NCBI GenBank assembly: GCA_949295915.1
Contig: CASFNB010000003.1
Coordinates: forward strand, 1 to 64,000
Length of the DNA: 64,000 nt
Reading direction: 5' to 3'
Source of the DNA: an uncultured Pseudomonadota bacterium
GTDB lineage: Bacteria > Pseudomonadota > Alphaproteobacteria > RF32 > CAG-239
The translations under genes were made by a program, and so were the position numbers. The notes below the pieces were generated by a model. The model was not told the DNA's origin. It saw nothing but the letters and a program-made list of their open reading frames with translations, and ran no database searches. Every line of letters starts with the position of its first letter. The stretch's first letter is position 1. Of this stretch, positions 43,104 to 53,853 are shown piece after piece.

Positions 43104-43254
43104 CTTCTTTTCTTTTTCTTCTTCTATTTTTACCTTAACAAACCACTCGAAAATACACATTTTTTTTTGCTTGTAAACACCTATTTTGCAATTTAATAAA
43201 AATGAAACAAATTTTTGTTTTTACGTCATTTTTTATACAAAATTCCACAAAAAA

Positions 43255-43279
43255 AGAGTCTATTTTGACAATAGACTCT
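43255..43279 (-). terminator. Terminator of the atp operon
   Basis: A 10-bp stem AGAGTCTATT/AATAGACTCT with loop TTGAC lies 26 bases past the atpC stop and is followed by TTTTTTT on the minus strand. Confidence 0.88.
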
Positions 43280-43304
43280 CATTTTTGTTTATTTCGGAAA
43301 TCAG

Positions 43305-43673
43305 CTAAGATTTCTTTTCCAAAACACTTATCACATATTGATAAAATTGCTTGTCTTCATCATGAAGTGCCGAATCCATTTTTTCCTTTGCTCGCTCTAA
43401 AGTGATGCCTTCTACGCAAAAGACTTTTTCGCATGATACGGCACATCGGTTGCGTGCTATATCTGCTATTCCGCCTTTTACAAAATAGCTCTCAATCACC
43501 TTTAATTGGTTGTCCAAAACTCGAACAATGCCGTTGCGCAACAACAACAATGTCGGGGCTCTGTCCGGAAGAATGGTAATATCCCCGTCAACCGCCGGAA
43601 GTTGCAATGCGGCTACCTTTTTGGTGTTAAAAACTTTATACGGACGAGAAATTCGAAAAAGTATTTCCTTCAT
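43305..43673 (-). CDS. atpC: F1 ATP synthase subunit epsilon
   Basis: 122 residues. The beta-sandwich N-terminal domain (LQLPAVDGDITILPDRAPTL, about 23-42) is divergent. The C-terminal helices are short (about 88-122), ending LEKKS. It regulates F1. Last gene of the operon, 11 bases after atpD. Its divergent sequence is notable; identity rests on length and position as well as on this motif. Confidence 0.87.
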   Translation of the reverse strand: MKEILFRISRPYKVFNTKKVAALQLPAVDGDITILPDRAPTLLLLRNGIVRVLDNQLKVIESYFVKGGIADIARNRCAVSCEKVFCVEGITLERAKEKMDSALHDEDKQFYQYVISVLEKKS

Positions 43674-43684
43674 GATGTTTTACC

Positions 43685-45229
<1,545 letters not shown>

Positions 45230-45247
45230 CTAACTCTCCTATTGCTC

Positions 45248-46168
45248 TTACAGTGCTTCGGCACCGGATATAATCTCCGTCAACTCGGTTGTAATTGCCG
45301 ATTGACGAATGCGGTTATATTTGATTGTCAGCTTGTTAATCATATCACTTGCATTTCTGGTTGCATTGTCCATAGAAGTCATACGTGCACCATGTTCAGA
45401 TGCTTGAGAATGAACAACGGCTTTGAAAATGACACCACGGAAAATGAGCGGAAGCATTCCCTCCAACAAAGACATTTTGTCAGGTTCATATTCATAGAAT
45501 GCGCCCCTAACAACATTGGTCGGCAAGTGAAGCTTATTATATTCAAACTCTTCAATTTTTAACGGAAGAATCTGCTCATCAACAATCTCTCTGCTGATAG
45601 CAGATTTAAAACGGCTGACTATGACTTCGCAAACATCAATTTTTTCTTGATGATACGCATCCAGCACATCATATCCGATATCGGAAGCCTCATAATATTT
45701 TGCACCTTTGGCAGCTACACCTTCTTTGGTCTTAATAATCAAATCGCCGTAACGGCTTTTCAAAATATCGCGCCCTTTTTTACCGACACAATAAATTGAA
45801 ACATTCTTTCCCTCTGCTTTCAGTTCTTCTATGCGGCGAGCTGCCTCTTTGGCAACACCGGCATTATAACTTCCGCAAAGACCGCGATCCGAAGTAAAGA
45901 CAAGAAGAAGATAGTTTTGGGCATTGGGGTTGTCCTTCATCATTTTAGGCCAATTCACCTCTTGTCCGGTTGCTTCTTCCTCTTGCTTTAATTCATAAAT
46001 CACGCGATTGGCGCAAGACAAAAGATTATGATTATAAAATTCTGACTTGCCGATTAATCCTTGAGACCGACGCAGGCGAGCAGCAGCAACCATTTTCATC
46101 GCCGAGGTAATTTTGCTCGTCGATTTAACGGTGCTGATGCGAGTTCTTAACTCTTTTAATCCTGCCAT
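45248..46168 (-). CDS. atpG: F1 ATP synthase subunit gamma
   Basis: 306 residues. The rotor shaft: N-terminal helix LRTRISTVKSTSKITSAMKM (split at about 6-25), DRGLCGSYNAGVAKEAARRI (about 94-113) and the C-terminal helix NKLTIKYNRIRQSAIT TEL. It is between atpA and atpD with ten- and 18-base gaps. Confidence 0.94.
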   Translation of the reverse strand: MAGLKELRTRISTVKSTSKITSAMKMVAAARLRRSQGLIGKSEFYNHNLLSCANRVIYELKQEEEATGQEVNWPKMMKDNPNAQNYLLLVFTSDRGLCGSYNAGVAKEAARRIEELKAEGKNVSIYCVGKKGRDILKSRYGDLIIKTKEGVAAKGAKYYEASDIGYDVLDAYHQEKIDVCEVIVSRFKSAISREIVDEQILPLKIEEFEYNKLHLPTNVVRGAFYEYEPDKMSLLEGMLPLIFRGVIFKAVVHSQASEHGARMTSMDNATRNASDMINKLTIKYNRIRQSAITTELTEIISGAEAL

Positions 46169-46177
46169 AGTTTAACC

Positions 46178-47728
46178 TCAAGCTGCTTCTTCAATCTTTT
46201 TAAATTCGTTCAAGAAATTATCAAAGAATTCTGTTAATTTCTTATCCAGTTCCTCTGACAAAACTTTCTTCTCGGCAATTTCCTCCAGATATTCCGGATA
46301 ATTTGCTTTCAAAGCTTTTAAAGCTGATTGTTCAAATTCGTTTACTTCTTTAAGCTCAAGCTTATCCAAATATCCTCTAACACCGGCAAAAATTGCAACC
46401 ACCTGCTCTTCAACCGGCATCGGTCGATATTGTGGCTGTTTTAACAATTCGGTCAAGCGTGCACCGCGTGACAACAAATTCTTGGTAGCAGCATCCAAAT
46501 CTGATGCAAATTGAGCAAATGATGCCATTTCACGGTATTGTGCCAATTCAAGCTTAATTTTACCGGCAACTTGTTTCATTGCCTTAATTTGAGCTGCAGA
46601 ACCAACACGGCTTACCGAGATACCGACGTTAACTGCCGGACGAACACCTTGATAGAACAAACCTGTTTCCAAAAAGATTTGTCCGTCGGTAATGGAAATC
46701 ACATTAGTCGGAATGTATGCAGATACGTCACCGGCCTGTGTTTCAATTACCGGAAGTGCCGTCAAAGAACCGCCGCCTAATTCATCGTTCATTTTAGCAG
46801 CACGTTCCAACAAGCGAGAGTGCAGATAGAACACATCTCCGGGGAAAGCTTCTCGCCCCGGCGGACGACGCAAGAGCAAAGACATTTGTCTGTATGCCGT
46901 TGCTTGTTTGGTTAAGTCATCATAAAAGATAACGGCATTCATACCGTTGTCTCTGAAAAACTCACCCATTGCACAACCGGAGTAAGGAGCCATAAACTGC
47001 ATCGGTGCCGGATCAGAAGCCGTTGCGGCAACAACAATGGTATAATCCATTGCGCCGTGGTCACGTAAAGTTTTTACAACTTGAGCCACGGTTGAACGTT
47101 TTTGACCAACAGCAACATAAATGCAATAAAGCTTTTCTTTTTCAGATTTTGCTTTGTCGTTAATGCGTTTTTGATTCAAGATTGTATCGACAATAATTGC
47201 CGTTTTACCGGTTTGACGGTCACCAATAATCAACTCACGTTGACCGCGACCAATCGGAACCAGTGAATCCACAACCTTCAAACCGGTCTGCATCGGCTCA
47301 TAAACGCTGCGTCTGGTAATAATACCGGGGGCTTTTACTTCTGACAGTCTAAATTCGTCAGATTTAACAGCGCCTTTACCGTCAATCGGCTCACCCAAAG
47401 CATCGACCACGCGGCCGAGAAGGTTCTTTCCGACAGGAACGCTCACGATTTTATCGGTGCGTCTTACCGTATCACCTTCTTTGATGTTTTGATCAGAACC
47501 GAAGATAACGATACCAACATTATCTTCTTCCAGATTCAACGCCATGCCTTTGATGCCGCCATCGAATTCCACCAACTCTCCGGCCTGAACTTTGTCCAGA
47601 CCATAGACACGAGCAATACCATCACCGACGGATAAAACTCGCCCTACTTCGGAGACATCAATATCCACTTTGGCTCCGGCGATTTTTTCCTTTATAATGG
47701 AAGATATTTCGCTTGCATGCACAGACAT
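46178..47728 (-). CDS. atpA: F1 ATP synthase subunit alpha
   Basis: 516 residues, full length. Walker A is [14 protein letters not shown] (about 171-184), and [17 protein letters not shown] (about 364-380) is the family signature. It shares one base with the atpH stop (TAATG), giving coupling. Confidence 0.96.
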   Translation of the reverse strand: MSVHASEISSIIKEKIAGAKVDIDVSEVGRVLSVGDGIARVYGLDKVQAGELVEFDGGIKGMALNLEEDNVGIVIFGSDQNIKEGDTVRRTDKIVSVPVGKNLLGRVVDALGEPIDGKGAVKSDEFRLSEVKAPGIITRRSVYEPMQTGLKVVDSLVPIGRGQRELIIGDRQTGKTAIIVDTILNQKRINDKAKSEKEKLYCIYVAVGQKRSTVAQVVKTLRDHGAMDYTIVVAATASDPAPMQFMAPYSGCAMGEFFRDNGMNAVIFYDDLTKQATAYRQMSLLLRRPPGREAFPGDVFYLHSRLLERAAKMNDELGGGSLTALPVIETQAGDVSAYIPTNVISITDGQIFLETGLFYQGVRPAVNVGISVSRVGSAAQIKAMKQVAGKIKLELAQYREMASFAQFASDLDAATKNLLSRGARLTELLKQPQYRPMPVEEQVVAIFAGVRGYLDKLELKEVNEFEQSALKALKANYPEYLEEIAEKKVLSEELDKKLTEFFDNFLNEFKKIEEAA

Positions 47729-48282
47729 TATTGTCCACCTTTCATCATCATTTCTAAACGATTTAATTTTCCTAAAACAGAATCGTCTATCATGGTTGAT
47801 CCGTATTGTACTCTCAACCCGCCCAAAAGTTCAGGGTTGACTTGGAAGTTAACCACAATTTTTTTACCGAATTTCTGTTCCAGCATTTGTAAAACTTTTT
47901 TATTTTGCGCTTCAGTTAATTTCAAAGCAGAATCAACCGCAATCTCTATAATATTTTGTTTTTGATAATATAAATGCACAAACGCTTCGAGTATCATTTC
48001 AATCTCCCCGAAGCGATTATTATCGACAATTATATCCAAACAATTTAAGCTTTCTTTGGAAAGTTTTAACTTAGATGCAATTTCCTTCAAAGCAGACTTT
48101 TTAGAATCTACATCCCAGAGCGGGTTGGCAAAATATTTTGTGAAATCTTTTTCTTCTTTAATTGTCTGCAGCAATGTCAAAACATCCGCATGGACTTTTG
48201 CAACCGCTTTCAATTCATCGGCTGCACCATACAAAGCTTCGGCATAAACAGAAGCAATTTTACTTTTAGAATCTTTTTTCAA
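47728..48282 (-). CDS. atpH: F1 ATP synthase subunit delta
   Basis: 184 residues. It links F1 to Fo. The N-terminal helical domain has [12 protein letters not shown] and the C-terminal [20 protein letters not shown] motif is conserved. The start is TTG at 48282 with no clear ribosome site (TAGAGTG upstream); no in-frame ATG lies near. It is the first gene of the F1 operon; Fo genes are elsewhere, as in other alphaproteobacteria. Confidence 0.93.
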   Translation of the reverse strand: MKKDSKSKIASVYAEALYGAADELKAVAKVHADVLTLLQTIKEEKDFTKYFANPLWDVDSKKSALKEIASKLKLSKESLNCLDIIVDNNRFGEIEMILEAFVHLYYQKQNIIEIAVDSALKLTEAQNKKVLQMLEQKFGKKIVVNFQVNPELLGGLRVQYGSTMIDDSVLGKLNRLEMMMKGGQ

Positions 48283-48401
48283 TGTTTTTCACTCTACTCA
48301 AATATTCATCCAATGGCTCACATATTATTAGTTAATAGTTTCTAATTTATTAAAATCTTTAATTTTCACTTTAAAAACATTTTGCTTAAAGTATGTAATT
48401 T

Positions 48402-50582
48402 TTACATAAAGTTATAAGGGTCAATATCCACCTCCACACGCACGGAATTCGGAACATTCACGCGACTTAACCACTGATACATAACATCTTGAATCTTTAT
48501 TAACTTTGTTGTTTTCAACAACAATCTATAGCGAAATTTTCCCCTTAATTTATAAATCGGTGCCTGTGCCGGTCCCAAAACCGAAATCGAATCCGAATTA
48601 GGCGCAATGCTTCCTAACTGATTGGCAACGCGTTCGGTTTGCTCTTGATTAGCTCCACTGATAATAAGTGCAGCCAAACGTCCATAGGGCGGAAGCTTCA
48701 ACATTCTTCTGGTTTTCTTCTCGAGAGACAAAAACTCTTCTCTGTTTCCGCTTAACAGTGCTTTCAAAACCGCATTTTCCGGATACAAGGTTTGCAAATA
48801 CACCGTACCTTTCTTCTCTCCTCGCCCGGCTCGTCCCGATACTTGTGATAATAGTTGATAAGTTTGTTCGGTGGCGCGCAAATCACTTCCCATCAAACCT
48901 AAATCCGCATCAACAATACCCACCAAAGTTAGGCTCGGAAAGTGGTGCCCTTTAGCCAAAATCTGTGTGCCGATTAAGATATCAACTTCACCGTTTTCCA
49001 TTTCATGAATCACGTCGGAAACATCAGCCAAGGTTGAAGTAATATCACTTGAAATCACGCGAATTCTTGCCTCAGGAAAACGACATTTTACTTCTTCCGC
49101 CACACGTTCCACCCCCGGACCGCAAGCGGTTAATCCGGTTTGAGAACCACATTCGGGACAAGTTTCAGGAATTGGAATTGAATAACCGCAATGGTGGCAA
49201 ACCAGATTTTTGGTGTTTTTATGTTCGGTCAACCATGCGGTACAATGCGGGCATTGAATGCGATGTCCGCAATCGCGGCAAATAATCAGTGGAGCATAGC
49301 CTCTTCTGTTCAAAAACAGCATAGATTGCTCGCCTTTTTCAAAATTGCTTTTTAAGGCTTCAACCAAGCTCGGCGCCAGCCACGATGTTCCCCACTCGCC
49401 TTTTTGCGGCTTGTCTTTTTTCAGATCTATAATTTCAATTTTCGGCAATTCGGCAGCGGCATAACGACTGGTTAGCTTAACCACTTCATATTTACCTTCA
49501 TCTACATTGTTCAAGGTTTCCAAATCCGGTGTTGCCGTTGCCAAAATAATCGGGAAAGCTTCCATTTTGGCTCTGACAACTGCCATATCGCGTCCTTGAT
49601 AATTGACGCCGTCTTCTTGTTTGTAAGAATGGTCGTGGCTTTCATCCACCACTATCAGACCCAAATTTTTATAAGGCAAAAACAATGCCGAGCGCGCACC
49701 GACAATCACTTTGGCTCGACCTTCCGCGATTGCCACCCAGTTATCTGTTCTTTCTTTATTTCCTAATCCCGAATGCCAACAAGCAGGTTTCACACCAAAT
49801 CTTCTCTCAAACCGACCCAACCATTGGCTGGTCAAAGCAATTTCCGGCACTGTTACCAAAACCTGTTTACCCTTACTCAAAGCTTCTGCCACAGCCTCAA
49901 AATAAACCTCGGTTTTACCGGAACCGGTAACACCATCCAATAATGTTACGGAAAAACCTTCACCAACTTTGGCAACCAGTTGTTCTGCCGCAGCTTTTTG
50001 CTCCTCCGTTAAATCTACTTTATGAAACTCTCCCTTGGGTTCGGCAAACTCTTTTTTCTTTTCTACCTCGATTGGCTTCAAGACGCCGGCGTCTATCATA
50101 GTCTTAATCACGCTTTGCCCGACACCTGCGCCTTTGGCAATCTCGGTCCTTGAATAAGGATAATGTTTCAATAAATCTATCACTCGCCAACGCGCGTCCG
50201 AATTTTTGAGTTTTGCCTCTGCCAAAGTTTTGCCGGACAAGGTATAAAGCACATTCATTTTAGGATCATCAAACGCACCTTTGGAACTCAAAACCATTTT
50301 TAAGCATAAGCCTAAAAATGCCATGTTATAAGTGGCAACAAAGCTCACAAATTTTCTTAAAGCATCAGATAAAGGCGGAAGTCTTAAAACCTCGATAATC
50401 TGCTTGATTTTGCTCTCGGGAATATCTGCTGTTTTACCCAACTTCCAGACCACACCGACCTGTTGTTCCCTACCCCACGGCACCCTTACGATTGAGCCTA
50501 AAGCCACTTTATCGCTTTCAACCTTATAGTCAAAAACGTCATTAAAAGGAAGTGGTAGTAATACGCCGACAATCTCAGACAA
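48402..50582 (-). CDS. priA: Primosomal helicase PriA
   Basis: 726 residues from TTG 50582, preceded by AAGG ten bases upstream; this gives an N terminus SEIVGVLLPLPFNDVFDYKV that fits the PriA 3'-DNA-binding domain. The longer TTG start at 50639 adds a poor leader. Helicase motifs GVTGSGKTEVYF and DESHDHSYK are intact. The zinc cysteines are CRDCGHRIQCPHC, CHHCG and CPECG. It restarts replication at collapsed forks. Confidence 0.94.
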   Translation of the reverse strand: MSEIVGVLLPLPFNDVFDYKVESDKVALGSIVRVPWGREQQVGVVWKLGKTADIPESKIKQIIEVLRLPPLSDALRKFVSFVATYNMAFLGLCLKMVLSSKGAFDDPKMNVLYTLSGKTLAEAKLKNSDARWRVIDLLKHYPYSRTEIAKGAGVGQSVIKTMIDAGVLKPIEVEKKKEFAEPKGEFHKVDLTEEQKAAAEQLVAKVGEGFSVTLLDGVTGSGKTEVYFEAVAEALSKGKQVLVTVPEIALTSQWLGRFERRFGVKPACWHSGLGNKERTDNWVAIAEGRAKVIVGARSALFLPYKNLGLIVVDESHDHSYKQEDGVNYQGRDMAVVRAKMEAFPIILATATPDLETLNNVDEGKYEVVKLTSRYAAAELPKIEIIDLKKDKPQKGEWGTSWLAPSLVEALKSNFEKGEQSMLFLNRRGYAPLIICRDCGHRIQCPHCTAWLTEHKNTKNLVCHHCGYSIPIPETCPECGSQTGLTACGPGVERVAEEVKCRFPEARIRVISSDITSTLADVSDVIHEMENGEVDILIGTQILAKGHHFPSLTLVGIVDADLGLMGSDLRATEQTYQLLSQVSGRAGRGEKKGTVYLQTLYPENAVLKALLSGNREEFLSLEKKTRRMLKLPPYGRLAALIISGANQEQTERVANQLGSIAPNSDSISVLGPAQAPIYKLRGKFRYRLLLKTTKLIKIQDVMYQWLSRVNVPNSVRVEVDIDPYNFM

Positions 50583-50663
50583 AATCTTTTTCCTTAATTT
50601 ATTTGAACTGATAATAACAATCTGCTTTGCTTTATACAAATCTGTTTATATTTTACGCACAAA

Positions 50664-50699
50664 AAAATCCGCATTTGATTTGGCTCAAATGCGGATTTT
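50664..50699 (-). terminator. Terminator of the gene ending at 50709
   Basis: A 14-bp perfect stem AAAATCCGCATTTG/CAAATGCGGATTTT lies ten bases past the stop with a minus-strand T run. Confidence 0.88.
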
Positions 50700-50708
50700 G
50701 TTTTCTTC

Positions 50709-51008
50709 TTAGAAAAACGGACTCAACAGCTTGATAATACCATACATTACCAATGAGGTTATAACCAAGCCTATACATTGTTGTGTATCCGTATATTGTT
50801 GCAAAAATGCCGTTTCAACAAGTAAATATTTACAGCCGGCAATACATGCTATATATCCCAAGCCGCTCAATATTGTACTGAAAAAACTAAAAACTCTGAA
50901 TGCCGTAGCTAACAATAAGGCACTGATAAACAACAAAGCATAAAACCACAAATCTTGCAGACATAAGGCTTCCCATATCTGCTTTAATACACTAATTGAT
51001 TCTTCCAT
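50709..51008 (-). CDS. Small membrane protein, 99 aa
   Basis: Three predicted transmembrane helices (about 19-40, 43-62, 79-98). No family is recognised. Own terminator; the promoter region is shared with xerC, which is divergent. Confidence 0.6.
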   Translation of the reverse strand: MEESISVLKQIWEALCLQDLWFYALLFISALLLATAFRVFSFFSTILSGLGYIACIAGCKYLLVETAFLQQYTDTQQCIGLVITSLVMYGIIKLLSPFF

Positions 51009-51116
51009 AATGATAATATTAAAAATTAAAACGTTCTGCCAACTTACTTATATCCCTTTCATTTGTCAAATTTAAAATACATCTTTTTTTAAACTATTTT
51101 TGTTATTCTTTTTTTT

Positions 51117-52049
51117 ATGAAACAGGAAATCAGATATAATGTTGATACCGATTTGAAACCGATTATTCAAGACTGGCTCGATTGGCTCACCGATGAACGC
51201 AAATATTCGCCGCATACGCTTGACGGATATGCTCGTGATTTGGCTGATTTCACTACTTCTTTTGACAAATCTCTCACCCTAAAACAACTTGAAAAAATGG
51301 ATGTCCGCGCTTTTCGCAACTATATTTCCGCTAAAGCCGCTCTCGGGTTGGAAAAATCTTCCCTCGCGCGACATATCTCCACACTGCGTAATTTTTTCAA
51401 ATTTTTAAACGCGCGTAAAATCATCAAAAACACCGCGATTTCGGTTATCTCCTCGCCACGGCGCAACAAGGTTTTACCTAAGGCTCTTGATATTAACCAG
51501 ACTTTTGATGTGTTGGAAGAAAGCAAAAATTTTGCCACCAACGCTTGGCAAGGGCTTCGCGATACCGCCATTTTTACTCTGCTCTACGGCTGCGGCTTGC
51601 GTATCTCCGAAGCCCTTAACCTCAACGTCGGAGATATTGACAGTAATGATTTCGTACGCATCCGGGGTAAAGGTAATAAAGAAAGAATCGTGCCCGTGCT
51701 ACCTCAAATCAAAGATGCCATTAATGCTTATCTCAATGAATGCCCCTATCATTTGAAAAACGGTGAACCGCTTTTCCTCGGCGCCAGAGGCGAGCGCCTT
51801 TCTCCGCGGATTATTCAGCGGCAGTTGCAAAAAATTCGCGCGGGGCTCGGACTTTCCAGTAACTTAACTCCTCATGCGCTGCGACATTCTTTTGCAACTC
51901 ACCTCTTGGCGGAAGGAACCGACCTGCGCTCTATCCAAGAGCTGCTTGGTCATGCTTCCCTCTCGACAACTCAGCGATATACTGACGTTAATATCGAAAC
52001 TCTCAAAAAAGAATACTCCAAACTCGAGCCACAAACGCAGCGCGTTTGA
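51117..52049 (+). CDS. xerC: Tyrosine recombinase XerC
   Basis: 310 residues. It resolves chromosome dimers at dif with XerD. Catalytic residues are Arg 162 (CGLRISEAL), Lys 185 (RGKGNKER), His 253 and Arg 256 (HALRHSF), His 279 (LGHASLSTTQ) and Tyr 288 (RYTDV). The N-terminal SAM-like domain is at about 15-110. Its place beside priA is the usual one for alphaproteobacterial xerC. Its TGA is the first bases of a dispersed repeat. Confidence 0.9.
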   Translation: MKQEIRYNVDTDLKPIIQDWLDWLTDERKYSPHTLDGYARDLADFTTSFDKSLTLKQLEKMDVRAFRNYISAKAALGLEKSSLARHISTLRNFFKFLNARKIIKNTAISVISSPRRNKVLPKALDINQTFDVLEESKNFATNAWQGLRDTAIFTLLYGCGLRISEALNLNVGDIDSNDFVRIRGKGNKERIVPVLPQIKDAINAYLNECPYHLKNGEPLFLGARGERLSPRIIQRQLQKIRAGLGLSSNLTPHALRHSFATHLLAEGTDLRSIQELLGHASLSTTQRYTDVNIETLKKEYSKLEPQTQRV

Positions 52050-52089
52050 TCGCATCAGTTTGACGGCCGCTCTGACTGGGGCTTGAAAC
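52046..52089 (+). repeat. Dispersed repeat, copy 2
   Basis: It shares about 33 of 44 bases with 614-657, starting TTGA; the TGA is the xerC stop. It lies between xerC and the XRE gene. Confidence 0.55.
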
Positions 52090-52160
52090 CGCGATGCTCT
52101 CTTCGTTCTTGGCGGAAAAAACACGGCTCGAACAAAAAAAAACTGAAAAGGAGTTGAAAT

Positions 52161-52403
52161 ATGTTAGATAAAAAACAAGCCAAACAAAATTTGAGACAAA
52201 CCAGATTGAACCTCGCTGAGCAAATCATTGCCCTACGACGCGCCAATCACATGCGCGTGGCGGACCTTTCCACTCAATCCGACGTGCCTTCAATCTATAT
52301 TGAAAAACTTGAACTCGGGCTTGCCGAACTCAATATCGGCTACCTCAACCAAATTGCTCGAACTTTTCATCAAAAAATTTCCATCGAACTGGAAAATGTA
52401 TAA
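52161..52403 (+). CDS. XRE-family helix-turn-helix protein
   Basis: 80 residues. The helix-turn-helix is at about 17-70 (IIALRRANHMRVADLSTQSD, then IYIEKLELGLAELNI). No partner domain is present; it is a small Cro/CI-type regulator or orphan antitoxin. AAAGGAG precedes the ATG by eight bases. Confidence 0.8.
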   Translation: MLDKKQAKQNLRQTRLNLAEQIIALRRANHMRVADLSTQSDVPSIYIEKLELGLAELNIGYLNQIARTFHQKISIELENV

Positions 52404-52414
52404 TAATTGCAAAA

Positions 52415-52443
52415 AAAATACCGGTGCAAAACACCGGTATTTT
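52415..52443. terminator. Bidirectional terminator
   Basis: A 12-bp stem AAAATACCGGTG/CACCGGTATTTT with loop CAAAA lies between the convergent XRE and rpmG genes. Confidence 0.88.
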
Positions 52444-52477
52444 TCGGACTTCAAAAACCCTTTTCCTTGAAGCAAAA

Positions 52478-52645
52478 TTACTTCAATTTCTTTTCTACGA
52501 ACTCTTCGTGTTTTCTTGACTTCTTGTCATATTTTTTCAAAGTCAATTTTTCCGGATGAGTTCTCGGATTCTTTTCTGCAAGAAAAAATGTGCCGGTGCC
52601 GGCTGTACTTTCCATTTTAACTTTTACTTTTACTGCTTTTGCCAT
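52478..52645 (-). CDS. rpmG: 50S ribosomal protein L33
   Basis: 55 residues starting MAKAVKVKVKMESTAGTGTF and ending EFVEKKLK, with FLAEKNPRTHPEKLTLKKYD between. It is the cysteine-free form of L33. It has a good promoter. The bases around its start equal those of rpmF. It is easy to miss because of its size. Confidence 0.95.
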   Translation of the reverse strand: MAKAVKVKVKMESTAGTGTFFLAEKNPRTHPEKLTLKKYDKKSRKHEEFVEKKLK

Positions 52646-52692
52646 TTTCTTATACTCTTTATTTTAGGTTTCAAATTAAAACATTTAGCCGC

Positions 52693-52720
52693 ATTATGCA
52701 CGTTTCCCAAAGTTTGTCAA
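52693..52720 (-). promoter_or_regulatory. Promoter of rpmG
   Basis: TTGACA (52720-52715), 16 bp, CATAAT (52698-52693), about 48 bases before the rpmG start. Confidence 0.7.
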
Positions 52721-52731
52721 TAAATTTTTTA

Positions 52732-53853
52732 CTATAATTGGGAATCTATTATATATTTTGCTATTTCTTCATCAAATCCCTGTTTTTCTCGTCCCTGTCT
52801 TTGACAATGTTCTCTTGTATTTTGATTAACAAACTTCTCCATATCTGCTACTTCATCTTTTGCATAAGTACAAATATCCGGACTTACGCCTTTTTTATTC
52901 AACTCTTCTTCTCCCGCCGTATAAAAATAGCCTTGCGTCAAACCTATGACCGCTCCATTAGGTAGCTCATATAATTCTTGTTTGCTACCTTTTCCGAAAG
53001 TTGTCGTTCCGACCAATTTTCCTCGACTTTGTGATTGCAACGCTGACGCAACCAATTCTGCCGATGAAGTTGTTTTCCCATCTATCAAAACCACCAATGG
53101 CTTATCTTCGCTCTTATCTTCTTCATCTGCATGATAATAAGAAAAGCCACCATCCGGCTTGCTTTCCAATATCATAATTCCTCCGGCCAAAAACATATCC
53201 GCTACTTTCAATGCTGCCGCTAATTCTCCGCCGACAGAACTACGTAAATCTAAAATAATTCCTTTATAATCAGGATTTTCCGTCAACGCTTCTTCCAAAT
53301 TTTTCACCGTGTAACGATTAAATGCCGCTATTTTTATATACAAAATATTGCCTTGTATACCGCTCGTAAAACTTTTTACCACGCCTTTTTCTACCGCTGC
53401 GTCACTCTGACCTTCGGGGTAATATTTTGAAACGCCATCCAGACTTTGATTGATTCCGTTTTCCAAAACCGTATCCAACACCTCAAAATCGCGCTTATTG
53501 ACTTCTTTTGATACTTTTTGCGCTGCCTTGACCATTGTCTCGTTCAATTTACTCCACGCTTTTACATCTTGTCTATCTTCCGGTTTGAGATTGCTCCTCA
53601 CCACTCGCCCTCTATAATAAAGCGTTATGCGCTTGCTATCATCTGCTATGGCTAAATTTTTATCCATTTGATGCAATGACTTCAAACCGTTTATGGCTAT
53701 TTTTTCCATATCTTGCGCCTGATAATTAAGGTACTTATCTTGCACCAACTGTAAACCGGTTTGATAAACTTCCGCATCCGTATATTCTTGAGCTTGGGCT
53801 ATAGGCGCAAACATCATTCCTAAAATTATTATTTCGAAATATTTTTTTATCAT
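52732..53853 (-). CDS. S41-family C-terminal-processing peptidase
   Basis: 373 residues with a signal peptide (about 1-21, ending AQAQ). The S41 core has LDLRSSVGGELAAALKVADM (about 204-223), the nucleophile in TTSSAELVASAL (about 263-274) and Lys in FGKGSKQ. The PDZ domain between signal and core is not clear, which is unusual for CtpA. It cleaves periplasmic proteins. The gene overlaps the rnr stop by four bases. Confidence 0.85.
   Translation of the reverse strand: MIKKYFEIIILGMMFAPIAQAQEYTDAEVYQTGLQLVQDKYLNYQAQDMEKIAINGLKSLHQMDKNLAIADDSKRITLYYRGRVVRSNLKPEDRQDVKAWSKLNETMVKAAQKVSKEVNKRDFEVLDTVLENGINQSLDGVSKYYPEGQSDAAVEKGVVKSFTSGIQGNILYIKIAAFNRYTVKNLEEALTENPDYKGIILDLRSSVGGELAAALKVADMFLAGGIMILESKPDGGFSYYHADEEDKSEDKPLVVLIDGKTTSSAELVASALQSQSRGKLVGTTTFGKGSKQELYELPNGAVIGLTQGYFYTAGEEELNKKGVSPDICTYAKDEVADMEKFVNQNTREHCQRQGREKQGFDEEIAKYIIDSQL

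Noticed and set aside
50583..50639. Longer PriA N terminus from TTG 50639
   Set aside because: The added residues do not fit PriA, and TTG 50582 has a ribosome site.
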